Positions 18,953 to 27,998 of a stretch of DNA of 64,000 bases are shown piece after piece; positions within the stretch are counted from its first letter, which is position 1, and each line of letters opens with the position of its first letter. A program made the position numbers and the translations under genes. The notes beneath the pieces were generated by a model. It worked only from the letters and a program-made list of their open reading frames with translations, did no database searches and had not been told where the DNA came from. The DNA is from Salipaludibacillus sp047795645 (GTDB lineage Bacteria; Bacillota; Bacilli; Bacillales; Salisediminibacteriaceae), in NCBI RefSeq assembly GCF_047795645.1, contig NZ_CP181045.1, positions 806,001 through 870,000 of the forward strand, in the 5' to 3' direction.

Positions 18953-19312
18953 ATGGCATCTACAAATCAATTTGCAGATAATACCATTTTACAGATTTTA
19001 TTAACATTAATATTCTCGGTGATTATTGGTTCATACTTAACCAAAAAATTTGAAAGGAAGAACCAAAAGGAGTTAGAAATATTTAAAATTAGAAATAAAA
19101 TTGTACTTACAATTGTTGATTTAGCTGGGATGATTATATCAAGAAAGGATTCCAAAAAAGAAAAAGCACTAGAATTATTACATAACGAGAACGTAAAAGT
19201 TAAATTATATTTTGATGATAGTATGGTGAAATATGTAAATGATTTTTTAGAAAAACAATCAGAAAGTTCATATCATTCTTTGGTCAATATCCTTAAATTA
19301 TATATAAAATAA
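18953..19312 (+). CDS. Small membrane protein of unknown function
   Basis: 119 aa, ATG 18953. One transmembrane helix near residues 9-27 (TILQILLTLIFSVIIGSYL) is followed by a charged cytoplasmic domain (KKFERKNQKELEIFKIRNK) with helices to the C-terminus. The layout resembles small membrane-anchored effectors or phage-type proteins, but I recognise no family. It follows the 36-aa membrane peptide and likely depends on translational coupling with it. Confidence 0.5.
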   Translation: MASTNQFADNTILQILLTLIFSVIIGSYLTKKFERKNQKELEIFKIRNKIVLTIVDLAGMIISRKDSKKEKALELLHNENVKVKLYFDDSMVKYVNDFLEKQSESSYHSLVNILKLYIK

Positions 19313-19331
19313 ATTTGTTTGAGTGATATCA

Positions 19332-19397
19332 TTGGCACAACCAAGACCGTGGTTAGATGAAGTAATTGATGCAATTTCTAAATTATACGATTGGTAG
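19332..19397 (+). pseudogene. 5' remnant of a winged-helix restriction-type gene
   Basis: TTG 19332 after GAGTGAT encodes MAQPRPWLDEVIDAISKLYDW and then stops. PRPWLDEVIDAI is the typical opening of a winged-helix domain at the N-terminus of several restriction-like proteins. The rest of the gene is absent; a family-D repeat begins about 50 bases later. Confidence 0.4.
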
Positions 19398-19446
19398 GCC
19401 TTAAATGAATTGCTGTTTAAGAGTTTAGTGGAGTTGTAGTTGGTAG

Positions 19447-19652
19447 TAATCCCGTAGGTCGTTTCAGAGCCTTTGGGGAAAATGAAGATGGAAAGGGAAG
19501 AACCTTGAACTAGCATAATGATAGCTTTTGAATCTGGATAATTGTCAGATTCAGAGGTCTTTTTGGTTTTGAAACAGGTGGGGAGTGATGTTCGGAACAT
19601 TGCTCAAGGTTTTTTGATACAAGATTTATCGTAGTTGAGAGTTCTTTAACGG
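19447..19652 (+). repeat. Family D repeat, copy 3
   Basis: Carries the same blocks as 4203-4395, including GAAACAGGTGGGGAGTGATG and TTGATACAAGATTTAT. It replaces the lost part of the winged-helix remnant just upstream. Confidence 0.6.
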
Positions 19653-19654
19653 AG

Positions 19655-19797
19655 GAAAATGCGACGGGTCTAGTAGTTGAAAAACATATTTCGGCTAGAG
19701 GGAAATGTATAATATTCGTTTCTTTGATAAGAATTACAATAGAGATACTGACAAACAACTCATAATTATTTCCGGTAGCATCTAGGGAGGTCAACCG
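19655..19797 (-). repeat. Family B element, copy 2
   Basis: Contains GACGGGTCTAGTAG, AATGTATAATATTCG and the CTCATAATTATTTCCG block, parallel to 3904-4075. It directly joins a different element at 19797. Confidence 0.55.
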
Positions 19798-19976
19798 AAG
19801 GAACCGTCCGAGACCAGTGATAAAGTAGTTACTTTCGAAAAACCCTTTGGGGTACTTAAATGTCTCCCCACATACTAAACGTTGCTTAGAATTGATTCTG
19901 AGGACTCGTTTTCTACTAAGTGTTTTTCGCTTTTGAAAAGTTGGACTTTATCAGCAGTCCCGAACCGCCCCCTGGT
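19797..19976 (+). repeat. Family E element, copy 1
   Basis: Begins GGAACCGTCCGAGACCAGTG and ends AAAGTTGGACTTTATCAGCA followed by GTCCCGAACCG. A second copy with the same blocks lies at 61330-61512. About 180 bp, no coding capacity, related ends to family B. Confidence 0.6.
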
Positions 19977-20148
19977 CATAAAACTTCTATACTTGATAGG
20001 CTCTCATGTCGTATCATAGACATAGGAGTCTTCCTCCAATCTTTTGAGAGGTACTCTTTTTTCTCTCTAAGATCCGTTTGGAGACATGATATAAGGTATA
20101 ACATTTGAAAAGTATTTACTATTATTATAACTAGGAAGGATGATAATA

Positions 20149-21765
20149 TTGCCGGAACTTTATTTAAGTGAAAAAACAATTACTGAAAGTTATCAGACAC
20201 TAACAAAAGAAAAATTTAATTTTGAAACAGAGTTTTTTTATTTTTTGATCCTAAAGCACGCTGGACTAAGTCAACACAACTTTATTAAATTGACAGAGGA
20301 GTCAGTAAAACAAAAAATTATTGAAGCAACAACTGACCTAGCATTTTTATTCCTATCAGAGGAACGCTTCCATAATAAGAAAGCAAAAAATAATTTTATT
20401 AATCCTTTTGCCATGCAAAGTTGGAAAAACCAACCTTCTGAACCAATTAAATCTTGGGCGCCAGCAAGATTAGTAAATAATGTTACTGGTGGCGGAAAGC
20501 AATGGAAAAAAATATTAGTTGATGATGGTTCAGATGCTAATACTGTAAAGTTAAAACACGATTATGTGAATTTTTTTAGTGGTTTGAGTAGCACATTCCC
20601 CCTTGATGCTATATCCGTTTGGGTAAGCAAGTTTAATATATTTGACCAAGAGGTACCACTCTCGTCTCTTATAGGTAATTTTTACAAATATTTTAATATA
20701 ACTGATGAAGAAAAGAAGTATTTCTTTTCAACACAAGAAAATGTCTCTCTATCTTTTAGTGATGTGATTACCGATCCAAATATTATAAGAGAATTAATTG
20801 GCACACCACAAGGAAATTCAAATTGGTTGGTAGAATCTAAAGAAATGTATATTTCAAATACAAGTGACCTTGTTGAATTAATGAAGCCCTTTGGAAGTAC
20901 AACTAAGTATAAAAATGCAGGGATTAAAACGATACAGCATTATAAACATTTATTAGAGAAAGCTAATCAAGCTATATTCATGGGACCACCTGGGACATCT
21001 AAGTCGTATATTGCAAACGAAATGGCTAAAGAATTTGATTATACTAAAAGAATTCAATTTCATCCTCAGTATTCTTATCAGAATTTTATTGGAGGTAAAA
21101 TACTGGAGGGGGGGAGATTAGAGGACAAAAAAGGAGAATTTATTGAATTCTTGGAAAGAGCAATGGGAGATATAAATAAAAGATACCTGTTAGTTATTGA
21201 AGAAATAAATCGAGCAAATGTAAGTCAAGTTTTTGGGGAGTTAATCCAACTGCTTGATAGAGGTGAAAGTTTAGAGCTTACATATAATGGTGTAACAACT
21301 AGGTATACATTGCCAGAAAATATAAAAATTGTTGGTACAATGAATACCACGGATAGAACAGTCGGAAGAATTGACTATGCTATAAAAAGACGTTTTTACC
21401 AAGTATATTTCGGTGTAGATTATGGTATTTTAATTGATAAAATATTTATAGAAGGTAATAAGTTCTCTGTAACCGATTTAATGAGAAAAATAAATAATAA
21501 TCTTTATGAATCTTTGAGCAACAAAGAAATGGTAATTGGACATGCTGTTTTCATGAAAGAATTCTGCAAAGATGCTGAAACTGGAAAATATATATGGACA
21601 GCAGATGATTTTTCTGATCTATTCAATTATGTTGTAGTTCCAATTGTAGAAGATTATTGCAATGGGAATGTTGATTTAATTGTAAACGTAATTGGAGAGA
21701 AACTTCAACAACAAATAACTGATTCTGATTTTGTTGAAGCAATTCAGGAGTTTCTAAACCAATGA
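20149..21765 (+). CDS. McrB-like AAA+ GTPase of a restriction system
   Basis: 538 aa. TTG 20149 was chosen because AGGAAGG lies 9 bases upstream; the ATG at 20140 touches that site. Residues 279-286 are GPPGTSKS, a Walker A with Ser where Gly is usual. Walker B is LLVIEEINRAN (about 347) and the McrB signature MNTTDRTVGRID starts at about 398. The N-terminal 250 residues are a separate region that probably recognises DNA. The stop overlaps the start of the McrC-like gene. McrB proteins form GTP-driven rings that translocate DNA and drive an McrC nuclease. The adjacent C5 methyltransferase suggests an LlaJI-like modification-dependent partnership instead of a pure type IV system. Confidence 0.85.
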   Translation: MPELYLSEKTITESYQTLTKEKFNFETEFFYFLILKHAGLSQHNFIKLTEESVKQKIIEATTDLAFLFLSEERFHNKKAKNNFINPFAMQSWKNQPSEPIKSWAPARLVNNVTGGGKQWKKILVDDGSDANTVKLKHDYVNFFSGLSSTFPLDAISVWVSKFNIFDQEVPLSSLIGNFYKYFNITDEEKKYFFSTQENVSLSFSDVITDPNIIRELIGTPQGNSNWLVESKEMYISNTSDLVELMKPFGSTTKYKNAGIKTIQHYKHLLEKANQAIFMGPPGTSKSYIANEMAKEFDYTKRIQFHPQYSYQNFIGGKILEGGRLEDKKGEFIEFLERAMGDINKRYLLVIEEINRANVSQVFGELIQLLDRGESLELTYNGVTTRYTLPENIKIVGTMNTTDRTVGRIDYAIKRRFYQVYFGVDYGILIDKIFIEGNKFSVTDLMRKINNNLYESLSNKEMVIGHAVFMKEFCKDAETGKYIWTADDFSDLFNYVVVPIVEDYCNGNVDLIVNVIGEKLQQQITDSDFVEAIQEFLNQ

Positions 21766-22982
21766 AACAAATAAACATTCCTGAAAATTCTTCTTATACT
21801 TTAGGTCCAGAATATACAGAAGATTTAAATGAATTCTTAAATGAAAATAAAGATCTTCCACTACGGTTGAATGGCAACACTATTTTGTTTGATGATTATA
21901 CAATAGGGAGTTTAACTATAAGAGATCAAACGATAGTGGTTATCCCAAGAATACAAAATTTAACTCCTAATCATTTTTTTGAGATGCAACTTTACAATGA
22001 AGGGTTATTGAATAATAATATCTCAGGTCTTCTAGGAGAAAATAGTCAATTCGGAATTCAACAAAATGTCATTCAATTGTTTTTAGATGAAGCATTGGAG
22101 TTAGTAGCTCAGGGAGTAGAAGGTGCATTCAATAGGATAGAAGAAGAAACAAACATTATAAAAGGGAGGATTCTAATTGAAAAGATTTCACCAGTTAATC
22201 TTTTACAAGATAGAATTCCCATCGAATTTGATGTACATACACGACAAACTTCTTTTAATAAGATAATTAAGTTGGCACTTGATAAAGTCAGAATATTAAT
22301 AGAGGGTATTGAACAGAAGAAAATGTTTGCTTTAGTAAATTCTTATTTTGATGATATTGATACTTTAGTGACTGACTTACCGAGATTATTACAAGAGAAT
22401 GAATCGAAATTATATTATGAAAACGATAAATATCCTGTTGTAATAGGATTAGCTTTGAAAATTTTAAAAGATCTAAAATTGAATATGAGGAACAACGAAG
22501 TATTAGCTTCTTCTTACCTTGTAAACTCAAATAATTTATTCGAAAATTATGTTAGAAAAGTTCTTGCGGATAAATTAAAGAACTCTGTGTCTAAATGGAA
22601 TTCCCCAAAAAAAATAGGACAATTTTCTATCGGAGACAACATTTTTGAGAAATCCTATATTCCGGACATAATGTTAGGTTATCATAAAGACACAAACAAC
22701 GCCTTGGCAGTATTAGATGCTAAAAATAAAGATATTACTAATTTTCAAAATATCGGAAGTTTAGCTGACTTGTATCAAATTCTTTTTTATTGCTACAGTT
22801 TAGATACTAAAAGCGGTGGTATTGTTTATCCTTATTTCGGCTCCTTAAACCCTGTACGGCTGAATATTGATAGTTTTAAAGAAACAAATTTATTCGCTTT
22901 TAATATAGATTTTTCACTTCCTTTAGGTAAAAGGAATGAAGTTTTTGTCAATGATGTCAAGCAAACCCTTAGTGTAAATTAA
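21762..22982 (+). CDS. McrC-like nuclease subunit
   Basis: 406 aa, 4-base overlap with the McrB-like gene. Residues about 1-100 form the finger domain that stimulates the McrB hydrolase. The C-terminal part has IPDIMLGYH (Pro-Asp near residue 301) and AVLDAKNK about 18 residues later, a PD-(D/E)xK nuclease centre. The final YCYSLDTKSGGIVYP region is also typical of McrC. It ends at a stem-loop shared with the convergent methyltransferase gene. Confidence 0.88.
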   Translation: MKQINIPENSSYTLGPEYTEDLNEFLNENKDLPLRLNGNTILFDDYTIGSLTIRDQTIVVIPRIQNLTPNHFFEMQLYNEGLLNNNISGLLGENSQFGIQQNVIQLFLDEALELVAQGVEGAFNRIEEETNIIKGRILIEKISPVNLLQDRIPIEFDVHTRQTSFNKIIKLALDKVRILIEGIEQKKMFALVNSYFDDIDTLVTDLPRLLQENESKLYYENDKYPVVIGLALKILKDLKLNMRNNEVLASSYLVNSNNLFENYVRKVLADKLKNSVSKWNSPKKIGQFSIGDNIFEKSYIPDIMLGYHKDTNNALAVLDAKNKDITNFQNIGSLADLYQILFYCYSLDTKSGGIVYPYFGSLNPVRLNIDSFKETNLFAFNIDFSLPLGKRNEVFVNDVKQTLSVN

Positions 22983-22983
22983 A

Positions 22984-23017
22984 AACAAGCAGGGGGAAAT
23001 GCTCCTGCTTGTTCTTG
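22984..23017. terminator. Bidirectional terminator between mcrC-like and methyltransferase genes
   Basis: 10-bp perfect stem (AACAAGCAGG / CCTGCTTGTT) in the 35-base gap between convergent genes, with T-rich flanks on both strands. Confidence 0.75.
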
Positions 23018-24307
23018 TTATAATGACGATATTAATTCGAGTTGGACAGTTGGCGTAATGTCTTCTTCGTATGCTTTAAGCATATTTTGTGTAATTTTGG
23101 TAATTACTGGAACAGTCACGGAATTTCCTAGTTGCTTTTTTGCTTGTGATGATGAATTTGCTAACTTGAAATCTTCAGGAAAACCTTGAAGGCGAGCGCA
23201 TTCTCTGTCAGATAAATGTCTACCTAGGTCCCATAACTTTGGCGCACGAGCAACAATGATTGAAGGAGTATAACTATCTAGATTACAATAGTATGCTTCT
23301 TGGATCTGGGTTTTTGCATGATCTCCAACATGGAAGCGAAGGGATTTGTCTTTCTTTAGATAAGAGTAAACGCCATGTTTTCCTTTTTTCGTAGTAGCTT
23401 TATATTTTGAATTATCATGTTCAACCCTAATCTGAACTTCAGATTCTAAGGGACAGACATTAAAATGATATCTAATTCTGTTCATTTCAAAATCAGATAA
23501 ATTTAAGGATATATTTTCATTTTCATTCATGTCGATAATGTCTCTAATGTTTGCCTTTTCTTTTAATGGCTTGGGGAAGGAAAATTCAACATCTTTTTTA
23601 AAACCAACACAATACCAGCGTTCACGAGATTGAGGAACACCATAATCTAAACTATTTAAGATTTTCCATTGTACTGAATAGCCGAGTTCATCTAAATGTT
23701 CAAGAATTACTTTTAGAGTATTACCTTTATCATGTGATTTTAGGCCCTTAACATTCTCTAATAAGAACATTGCTGGTTGTTTCTCCTTTAATATACGTAC
23801 AATATCGAAGAAGAGGGTACCGCGAATTTCATCTTCGAAACCATGGTGTTGACCAGCGTAACTAAATGGTTGACAAGGGAAACCTGCAAAAAGAACGTCA
23901 AAGTCTGGAATATCTTTGGCATCTATTTGGGTGATATCTCCGCTTGGATAATCTCCAAAATTAGTTTTATATACTTCAGCAGAGAAACTATCAATTTCTG
24001 ATGAGAAAACACATTCCATTCCCACTGATTCTCCAGCTAATCTAAATCCTCCAATACCAGCAAATAAGTCGATAAATTTCAAGTTACTTCCACTTCCCTT
24101 TTTTCTATGAGAAATGTGTTCCACAATCTCATCTAAATTACAATCTAAACAATTACAAATTCTTTCTAAAACGTTCATACTTACATTTTCATTTTTACTT
24201 AATCGCGATAATGTGGCAGAAGTAATCCCGCACATATCTCGTAGACTAGTTTTATTAATTCCTTTTTCACTAGCTAAGTTCCATAATCGCTCATATGAAA
24301 ATGACAT
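23018..24307 (-). CDS. DNA (cytosine-5) methyltransferase with N-terminal XRE helix-turn-helix
   Basis: 429 aa, ATG 24307. Residues 1-66 form an XRE-type DNA-binding domain (NKTSLRDMCGITSATLSRLS). From about residue 76 the C5-MTase motifs appear in order: FIDLFAGIGGFRLAGE (I), DVLFAGFPCQPFSYAG (IV, catalytic Cys), FLLENVKGL (VI), VPQSRERWYCVGF (VIII), LSDRECARLQGFP (IX) and QLGNSVTVPV (X). The target recognition region between VIII and IX is about 120 residues. HTH-fused C5 methyltransferases repress their own promoter in several R-M systems. It is convergent with the McrB/McrC-like pair, so it probably protects host sites from that nuclease. Confidence 0.9.
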   Translation of the reverse strand: MSFSYERLWNLASEKGINKTSLRDMCGITSATLSRLSKNENVSMNVLERICNCLDCNLDEIVEHISHRKKGSGSNLKFIDLFAGIGGFRLAGESVGMECVFSSEIDSFSAEVYKTNFGDYPSGDITQIDAKDIPDFDVLFAGFPCQPFSYAGQHHGFEDEIRGTLFFDIVRILKEKQPAMFLLENVKGLKSHDKGNTLKVILEHLDELGYSVQWKILNSLDYGVPQSRERWYCVGFKKDVEFSFPKPLKEKANIRDIIDMNENENISLNLSDFEMNRIRYHFNVCPLESEVQIRVEHDNSKYKATTKKGKHGVYSYLKKDKSLRFHVGDHAKTQIQEAYYCNLDSYTPSIIVARAPKLWDLGRHLSDRECARLQGFPEDFKLANSSSQAKKQLGNSVTVPVITKITQNMLKAYEEDITPTVQLELISSL

Positions 24308-24335
24308 AATATCGCCTCGTTATCGTGAAGTCATT

Positions 24336-24402
24336 ATTCTATCTATGTAGAATTATAGCACACCGACAATTTAAAATGAACTCATATTTGCTGAAATGAA
24401 CT
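24336..24402 (-). promoter_or_regulatory. Probable promoter and operator of the methyltransferase gene
   Basis: On the minus strand a TATAAT lies at 24352-24357. Immediately downstream is the palindrome ATTCTA-6-TAGAAT (24336-24353), placed where a repressor would block the start of transcription. Upstream, two AAATGAACT direct repeats (24374-24382 and 24394-24402) lie exactly 20 bp apart, two helical turns. The HTH domain of the gene product is the obvious candidate ligand for the palindrome. Confidence 0.55.
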
Positions 24403-24547
24403 AAATTTCAGTATTAGCACAACAGATATATTATACTTGAAACATATGTAAGTCAAAAGCTTAAGTGGAAATTAATATATAAATTTTGCTATCGTTACAA
24501 TTGAATAAGGCGAAACAAGAAATAATTAGTACTATGACCCTCAGGCA

Positions 24548-24616
24548 AAAGCCTTATCTGATAAGAGGGATATTAAAACTGTGGTGCCTCCAGAGCTTTA
24601 AGGCACTGGAAGCAGG
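24548..24616 (+). pseudogene. Fragment of the NERD-HRDC gene start joined to a family-A element
   Basis: 24548-24580 matches the 5' coding region of the gene at 26770 (AAAGCCTT.TCTGATAAGAGG). The match ends and a degenerate family-A palindrome (24581-24616) takes over. It is a short gene remnant broken at a repeat. Confidence 0.5.
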
Positions 24617-24735
24617 GAAGAAACTAACGATAGAAGTATAAAACGTTTCATTTGATGATAACTCAAATATCAGTACAAGTTCGATAGAAACGAAGGTGCT
24701 ACAATCTAAAAAATCATTGGATGGGGGGATGCGCT

Positions 24736-24866
24736 ATGCTTGCGGAAATTCACAGAAAAGTAAGATACCATTCGGAAGATTAGTTACCCGGAGATGTCTT
24801 TGGAACGCTTCGATATCTTGGTGCTCAGTATTTATTTGATGTAATATTGAAGAACAGTCAGTTTTG
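24736..24866 (+). pseudogene. Decayed ORF with VFGTLRYL motif
   Basis: ATG 24736 (GGGGGG upstream) encodes MLAEIHRKVRYHSED, an in-frame TAG, then LPGDVFGTLRYLGAQYLFDV before further stops. The SEDxLxxDVFGTLRYL pattern is one I associate with the N-terminus of PD-(D/E)xK-like proteins in defence loci. Non-functional. Confidence 0.4.
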
Positions 24867-24955
24867 AGAAAAAGGTGAGTTGCGATATCATGTAATAAAA
24901 ACTCCAGATCGAAGAGATATTGGGGCAGATTTATTAATAGAGGAGAATAAAAGGT

Positions 24956-25246
24956 ATGAAAAATAAAGATAAATTTACTAAATGGTTAGAAGAGCAAACT
25001 GATTTAGCCCAAAGTAGTATATTGAAATACACAGGGGCAATAAATACTATTTCTAAAGAATTAATAGAATCGAATATAATTAGCTTAAACCTTTATCATA
25101 TTAATAGTGCAAATGAAGTAGAACTTATTAGAGAAAGATATTTTTCAATAAGTGAATTTATAGAGAAAGATAAAAGAGGGAATCGCATGTATAGTAGAGC
25201 TCTCTCATACTACATTGAATTCACAAGGATCCAAGAGAAATATTAA
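24956..25246 (+). pseudogene. N-terminal remnant of a restriction-type protein
   Basis: 96 codons, ATG 24956 after GAGGAGAA. It begins MKNKDKFTKWLEEQTDLAQS and contains SSILKYTGAINTISKEL and KRGNRMYSRALSYY, which resembles the N-terminal domain in front of HNH or other nuclease domains in some restriction enzymes. No nuclease domain follows; the frame ends and the next bases are remnants. A still shorter relative (MDSKEDFTKW then stop) lies at 39873. Confidence 0.5.
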
Positions 25247-25355
25247 AGATTGTATGGAAGACTGTAGATATTAAAAACATCTTACCATAACGGGAAGGTC
25301 TAAAAATCATTTTAGTAAAATATAGTCATTTTTTAATGCTATTTATATTGTCATT

Positions 25356-25773
25356 TGTCCACTTAGCAATCGGCATTGCCATTGCTGTCGCTAATATAAC
25401 CGGCACTGCTTCACCGATTTGTTTGTACTGCTTGTTTAGTCTATTATTATTTTCACACTCATGGTAACCCTATCTGAAAACTCAAACCAAGCAGGAAAAG
25501 TTTGAATACGTGCTATTTCTTTTACAGATAAGAGTTGGTGTGAAGATGGACCATCTGGCAAATCCCATTTAACTTTTTCTAATTTTATCATGGGAGGTCG
25601 ACTTGGGGGGGAGAGGTGCTTGTTGACCAGACGCTTGAATAATTAAACTTTGTTCATCCCACTTCTTTTTGCGATCGAGATAAATACATAGGTGAGAAAC
25701 CACTTTCAAACATTCTCCAAGATTATTTTCTAAATCACCAATAGTATCTTTTAAACTTTTGGCGCCCTCTATT
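25356..25773 (-). pseudogene. Degraded cytosine-C5 methyltransferase (C-terminal part)
   Basis: Translated on the minus strand in more than one frame, the region yields SLIIQASGQQAPL, LSVKEIARIQTFPAWFEFSD and KQYKQIGEAVPVILATAMAM. These match the target-recognition, motif IX and motif X regions of C5 methyltransferases, with the usual GNAVP changed to GEAVP. Frameshifts separate the pieces and motifs I-VIII are missing. It is a dead second methyltransferase, distinct from the intact one at 23018. Confidence 0.65.
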
Positions 25774-25780
25774 AAAAGAA

Positions 25781-26198
25781 AGATTGTACGAGAAATTTCT
25801 TGATTTTTCGGTAGAAAGCATAGAATTAGTTCCAGATATTTACGTTAGTGACAAACTGGAGACAGGTGATATTCAGTTAATATTAAAGGTCGATAATAAC
25901 TATGTTATAGAAAATTTCTTTAAAGGCACTTGCACGGAAGTGTAGTGAAATAACTAAAAAAAATCCAGGTATTGGAACAATATTTAGTTCAACATATTTT
26001 AATATGGGAAATATTCACTTTTGGGTTAAAGATGTGAAATATAAGTATGAAACTGGGGAATTAACCCGTACAGAGAATTTGGAAGTTCTTGAATCTGAGC
26101 TAGGGATCCAATTAAAATACGCTACACAGCAAACAAGGTATGGAAAATCTTTTAGGGAAAGCAATGATGGCAGTTACTTTTTATGGGGAGAATATTAG
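25781..26198 (+). pseudogene. Broken ORF, possibly the partner of the dead methyltransferase
   Basis: Two open stretches: 25781-25945 (FLDFSVESIELVPDIYVSD) and 25953-26198 (including GNIHFWVKDVKYKYETGEL and KSFRESNDGSYFLWGEY). No start with a ribosome site and no recognised family. Its position next to a decayed C5 methyltransferase suggests a remnant of the matching restriction gene. Confidence 0.35.
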
Positions 26199-26583
26199 CT
26201 ATTGCAGAGAATATTCAAAAATAGAAAGTCGAATTAATGTTTACTTAAAGGAGCCTACACCGTTTCAAAATACATTAACATAGAACGAGGATGCTGAAAA
26301 ATTAATCTTCGAGTAAAGTTTAGTAAGGGGCAGCAGCATGGTTGGTCTACAATTAAGTTAACCTCCGAATGTCAGCTGAAATAGATATTTTCAAATGAAC
26401 GACGTACCATTATCAATATCTAAATTTTTGATGCTGCCTAATTTATGTGTGCTTGCCAGGACCCAAAGCATGTTAAGTTTTGTGATAGGGTTGAGAAAAA
26501 TGTCATATAACTTATTCAGTAACTTTATGGTACTGAGAACTCTCGGTTATGAATAAATACTAAAATAAGTAAAAATTAAGCTT
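26199..26583. other. Remnant region without an intact gene
   Basis: Several short open stretches (for example WSTIKLTSECQ near 26340) are broken by stops in every frame. It looks like further decayed coding sequence, but no family is recognisable. Confidence 0.35.
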
Positions 26584-26632
26584 AAAATCGCCCATAAAGA
26601 TGATCATTCTCATCTTCATGGGCGATTTTTTT
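26584..26632. terminator. Strong stem-loop terminator
   Basis: Nearly perfect stem (AAAATCGCCCAT and AAGATGA against TCATCTT and ATGGGCGATTTT) with six-base loop and T run, usable in both directions. A similar perfect stem precedes the paralogous gene at 48069. Confidence 0.85.
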
Positions 26633-26700
26633 AGTTTGAAATCAATTATTCGGGATTTTTATAGATATTTTTAGGTGCACTTACCTGTAACGACAAATTT

Positions 26701-26769
26701 CGACGGCATCTTTATAGGGATAATGGTATAGTTCGAATATATATACATAATAAAAAGGGTGTGCTGCGA
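26701..26769 (+). promoter_or_regulatory. Upstream region conserved with the 48069 paralogue
   Basis: The block CGACGGCATCTTTATAGGGA, then AATGGTATAGTTCG and ATATACATA, recurs at 47939-48005 with few changes although the N-terminal coding regions of the two genes are unrelated. It probably holds the shared promoter (TATAGT near 26727) and leader. Confidence 0.5.
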
Positions 26770-27879
26770 ATGGTGTTGAAGAATATTTTCAAAGCCTTGT
26801 CTGATAAGAGGGATATAAAAACAGCAATTTTTAAGAAAGAATTCTCAGAAAATCCACAGAATATTACGCAATTACAATCATTACTCGAGGATACATCATG
26901 GACCATTGATAAAAAACGAGTTGAAAACGATCTGAAGCTATTCAAAATTGGATTAATTGGCGAATCAAATGTGAACTACGAATTAAAAAACTCGATGCTG
27001 CCAATGATTTGTTTTCACGATGTGCGTTTACAGGTGGAAGACTATACGGCTCAGTTTGATTTCATTGTTGTTACTCACAGTGTTATCTATGTGATTGAAA
27101 CGAAGAAATTATATGGAGACATTGAGGTCAATGATTCTGGCTCCTTTATTCGGAAAATAAATAATAAGTATGGCAAGGTAGTAAAAAGAGAGGGAATGTA
27201 TAGCCCTGTTACGCAAAGTGAGAGGCATTGTCGGATCCTAAAGAAAATGTTAATCGATCAAGGCTTTATAAAGAAAACGCCTGTTAAACCGATTGTTGTT
27301 CTAGCTAATCCTAAATCAATTATCGATAAAAAGCGTGCCCCAAAGGCTGTGCAGGATCTTATTATAAAGTCTGATCAACTCGTGAACTATTTATCAGAAG
27401 ACATGAAACTACATAGAAAAGATCGTTACATGCTCGACGATTTCATCACGAATATTAGTGATTACATATTCGCCAATAATAAAACAGTAGACATAGATAT
27501 CGAGAAATATAAACTAGATACACCAAAACGTAAACCAATAGCAAAATTAAAAGTTGAGCAAGATCCAAAACCAATAACGAAAACAGAACCTGTGCGAGAA
27601 GTAAAACCAGAGCCTGTGAAAAGCGCAAAGCCTATTGCATCGACTAAGAAAGAAACTAGTAAAGATGCGCTTTACACAGAGCTTAAAGAATATCGGTTAA
27701 AGCAAGCAAAGCTTGAGGAAATGAAGCCTTACTTGATTTTCTATAATTCTACATTAGATGAAATCGTTGATAAAATGCCAATAAGTGTAGATGACCTTCT
27801 GAATGTTAAAGGCTTTGGGAAAGTAAAAGGGGAGAAATACGGTCCGGCGATTATTGAGATCGTGAGTAGATATCGTTAA
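26770..27879 (+). CDS. NERD nuclease-like protein with C-terminal HRDC domain
   Basis: 369 aa. ATG 26770 was chosen 11 bases after AAAGGG; a GTG at 26761 is too close to it. Residues about 60-190 hold a NERD domain: GLIGESNVNYEL, YTAQFDFIVVTHSVIYVIETKKL and YSPVTQSERHCRILKK, which give the Glu, Asp and ExK residues of a PD-(D/E)xK-like core. A Lys/Pro-rich linker (TPKRKPIAKLKVEQDPKP) follows. The last 75 residues are an HRDC domain ending DDLLNVKGFGKVKGEKYG, a nucleic-acid-binding helix bundle. The same linker and HRDC tail occur at 48069 behind a different nuclease. A DNA-processing or defence role is inferred. Confidence 0.82.
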   Translation: MVLKNIFKALSDKRDIKTAIFKKEFSENPQNITQLQSLLEDTSWTIDKKRVENDLKLFKIGLIGESNVNYELKNSMLPMICFHDVRLQVEDYTAQFDFIVVTHSVIYVIETKKLYGDIEVNDSGSFIRKINNKYGKVVKREGMYSPVTQSERHCRILKKMLIDQGFIKKTPVKPIVVLANPKSIIDKKRAPKAVQDLIIKSDQLVNYLSEDMKLHRKDRYMLDDFITNISDYIFANNKTVDIDIEKYKLDTPKRKPIAKLKVEQDPKPITKTEPVREVKPEPVKSAKPIASTKKETSKDALYTELKEYRLKQAKLEEMKPYLIFYNSTLDEIVDKMPISVDDLLNVKGFGKVKGEKYGPAIIEIVSRYR

Positions 27880-27998
27880 GTTTGATTTATAACTTTAAAC
27901 AGAACTAAGGTAAAACGTAATGTATGAGAAGTTAAATTAGATACTTAGAACTACTAGACATAGATCCAGTAAATAATTGTTTAAGTGAGTTGTTTTAA

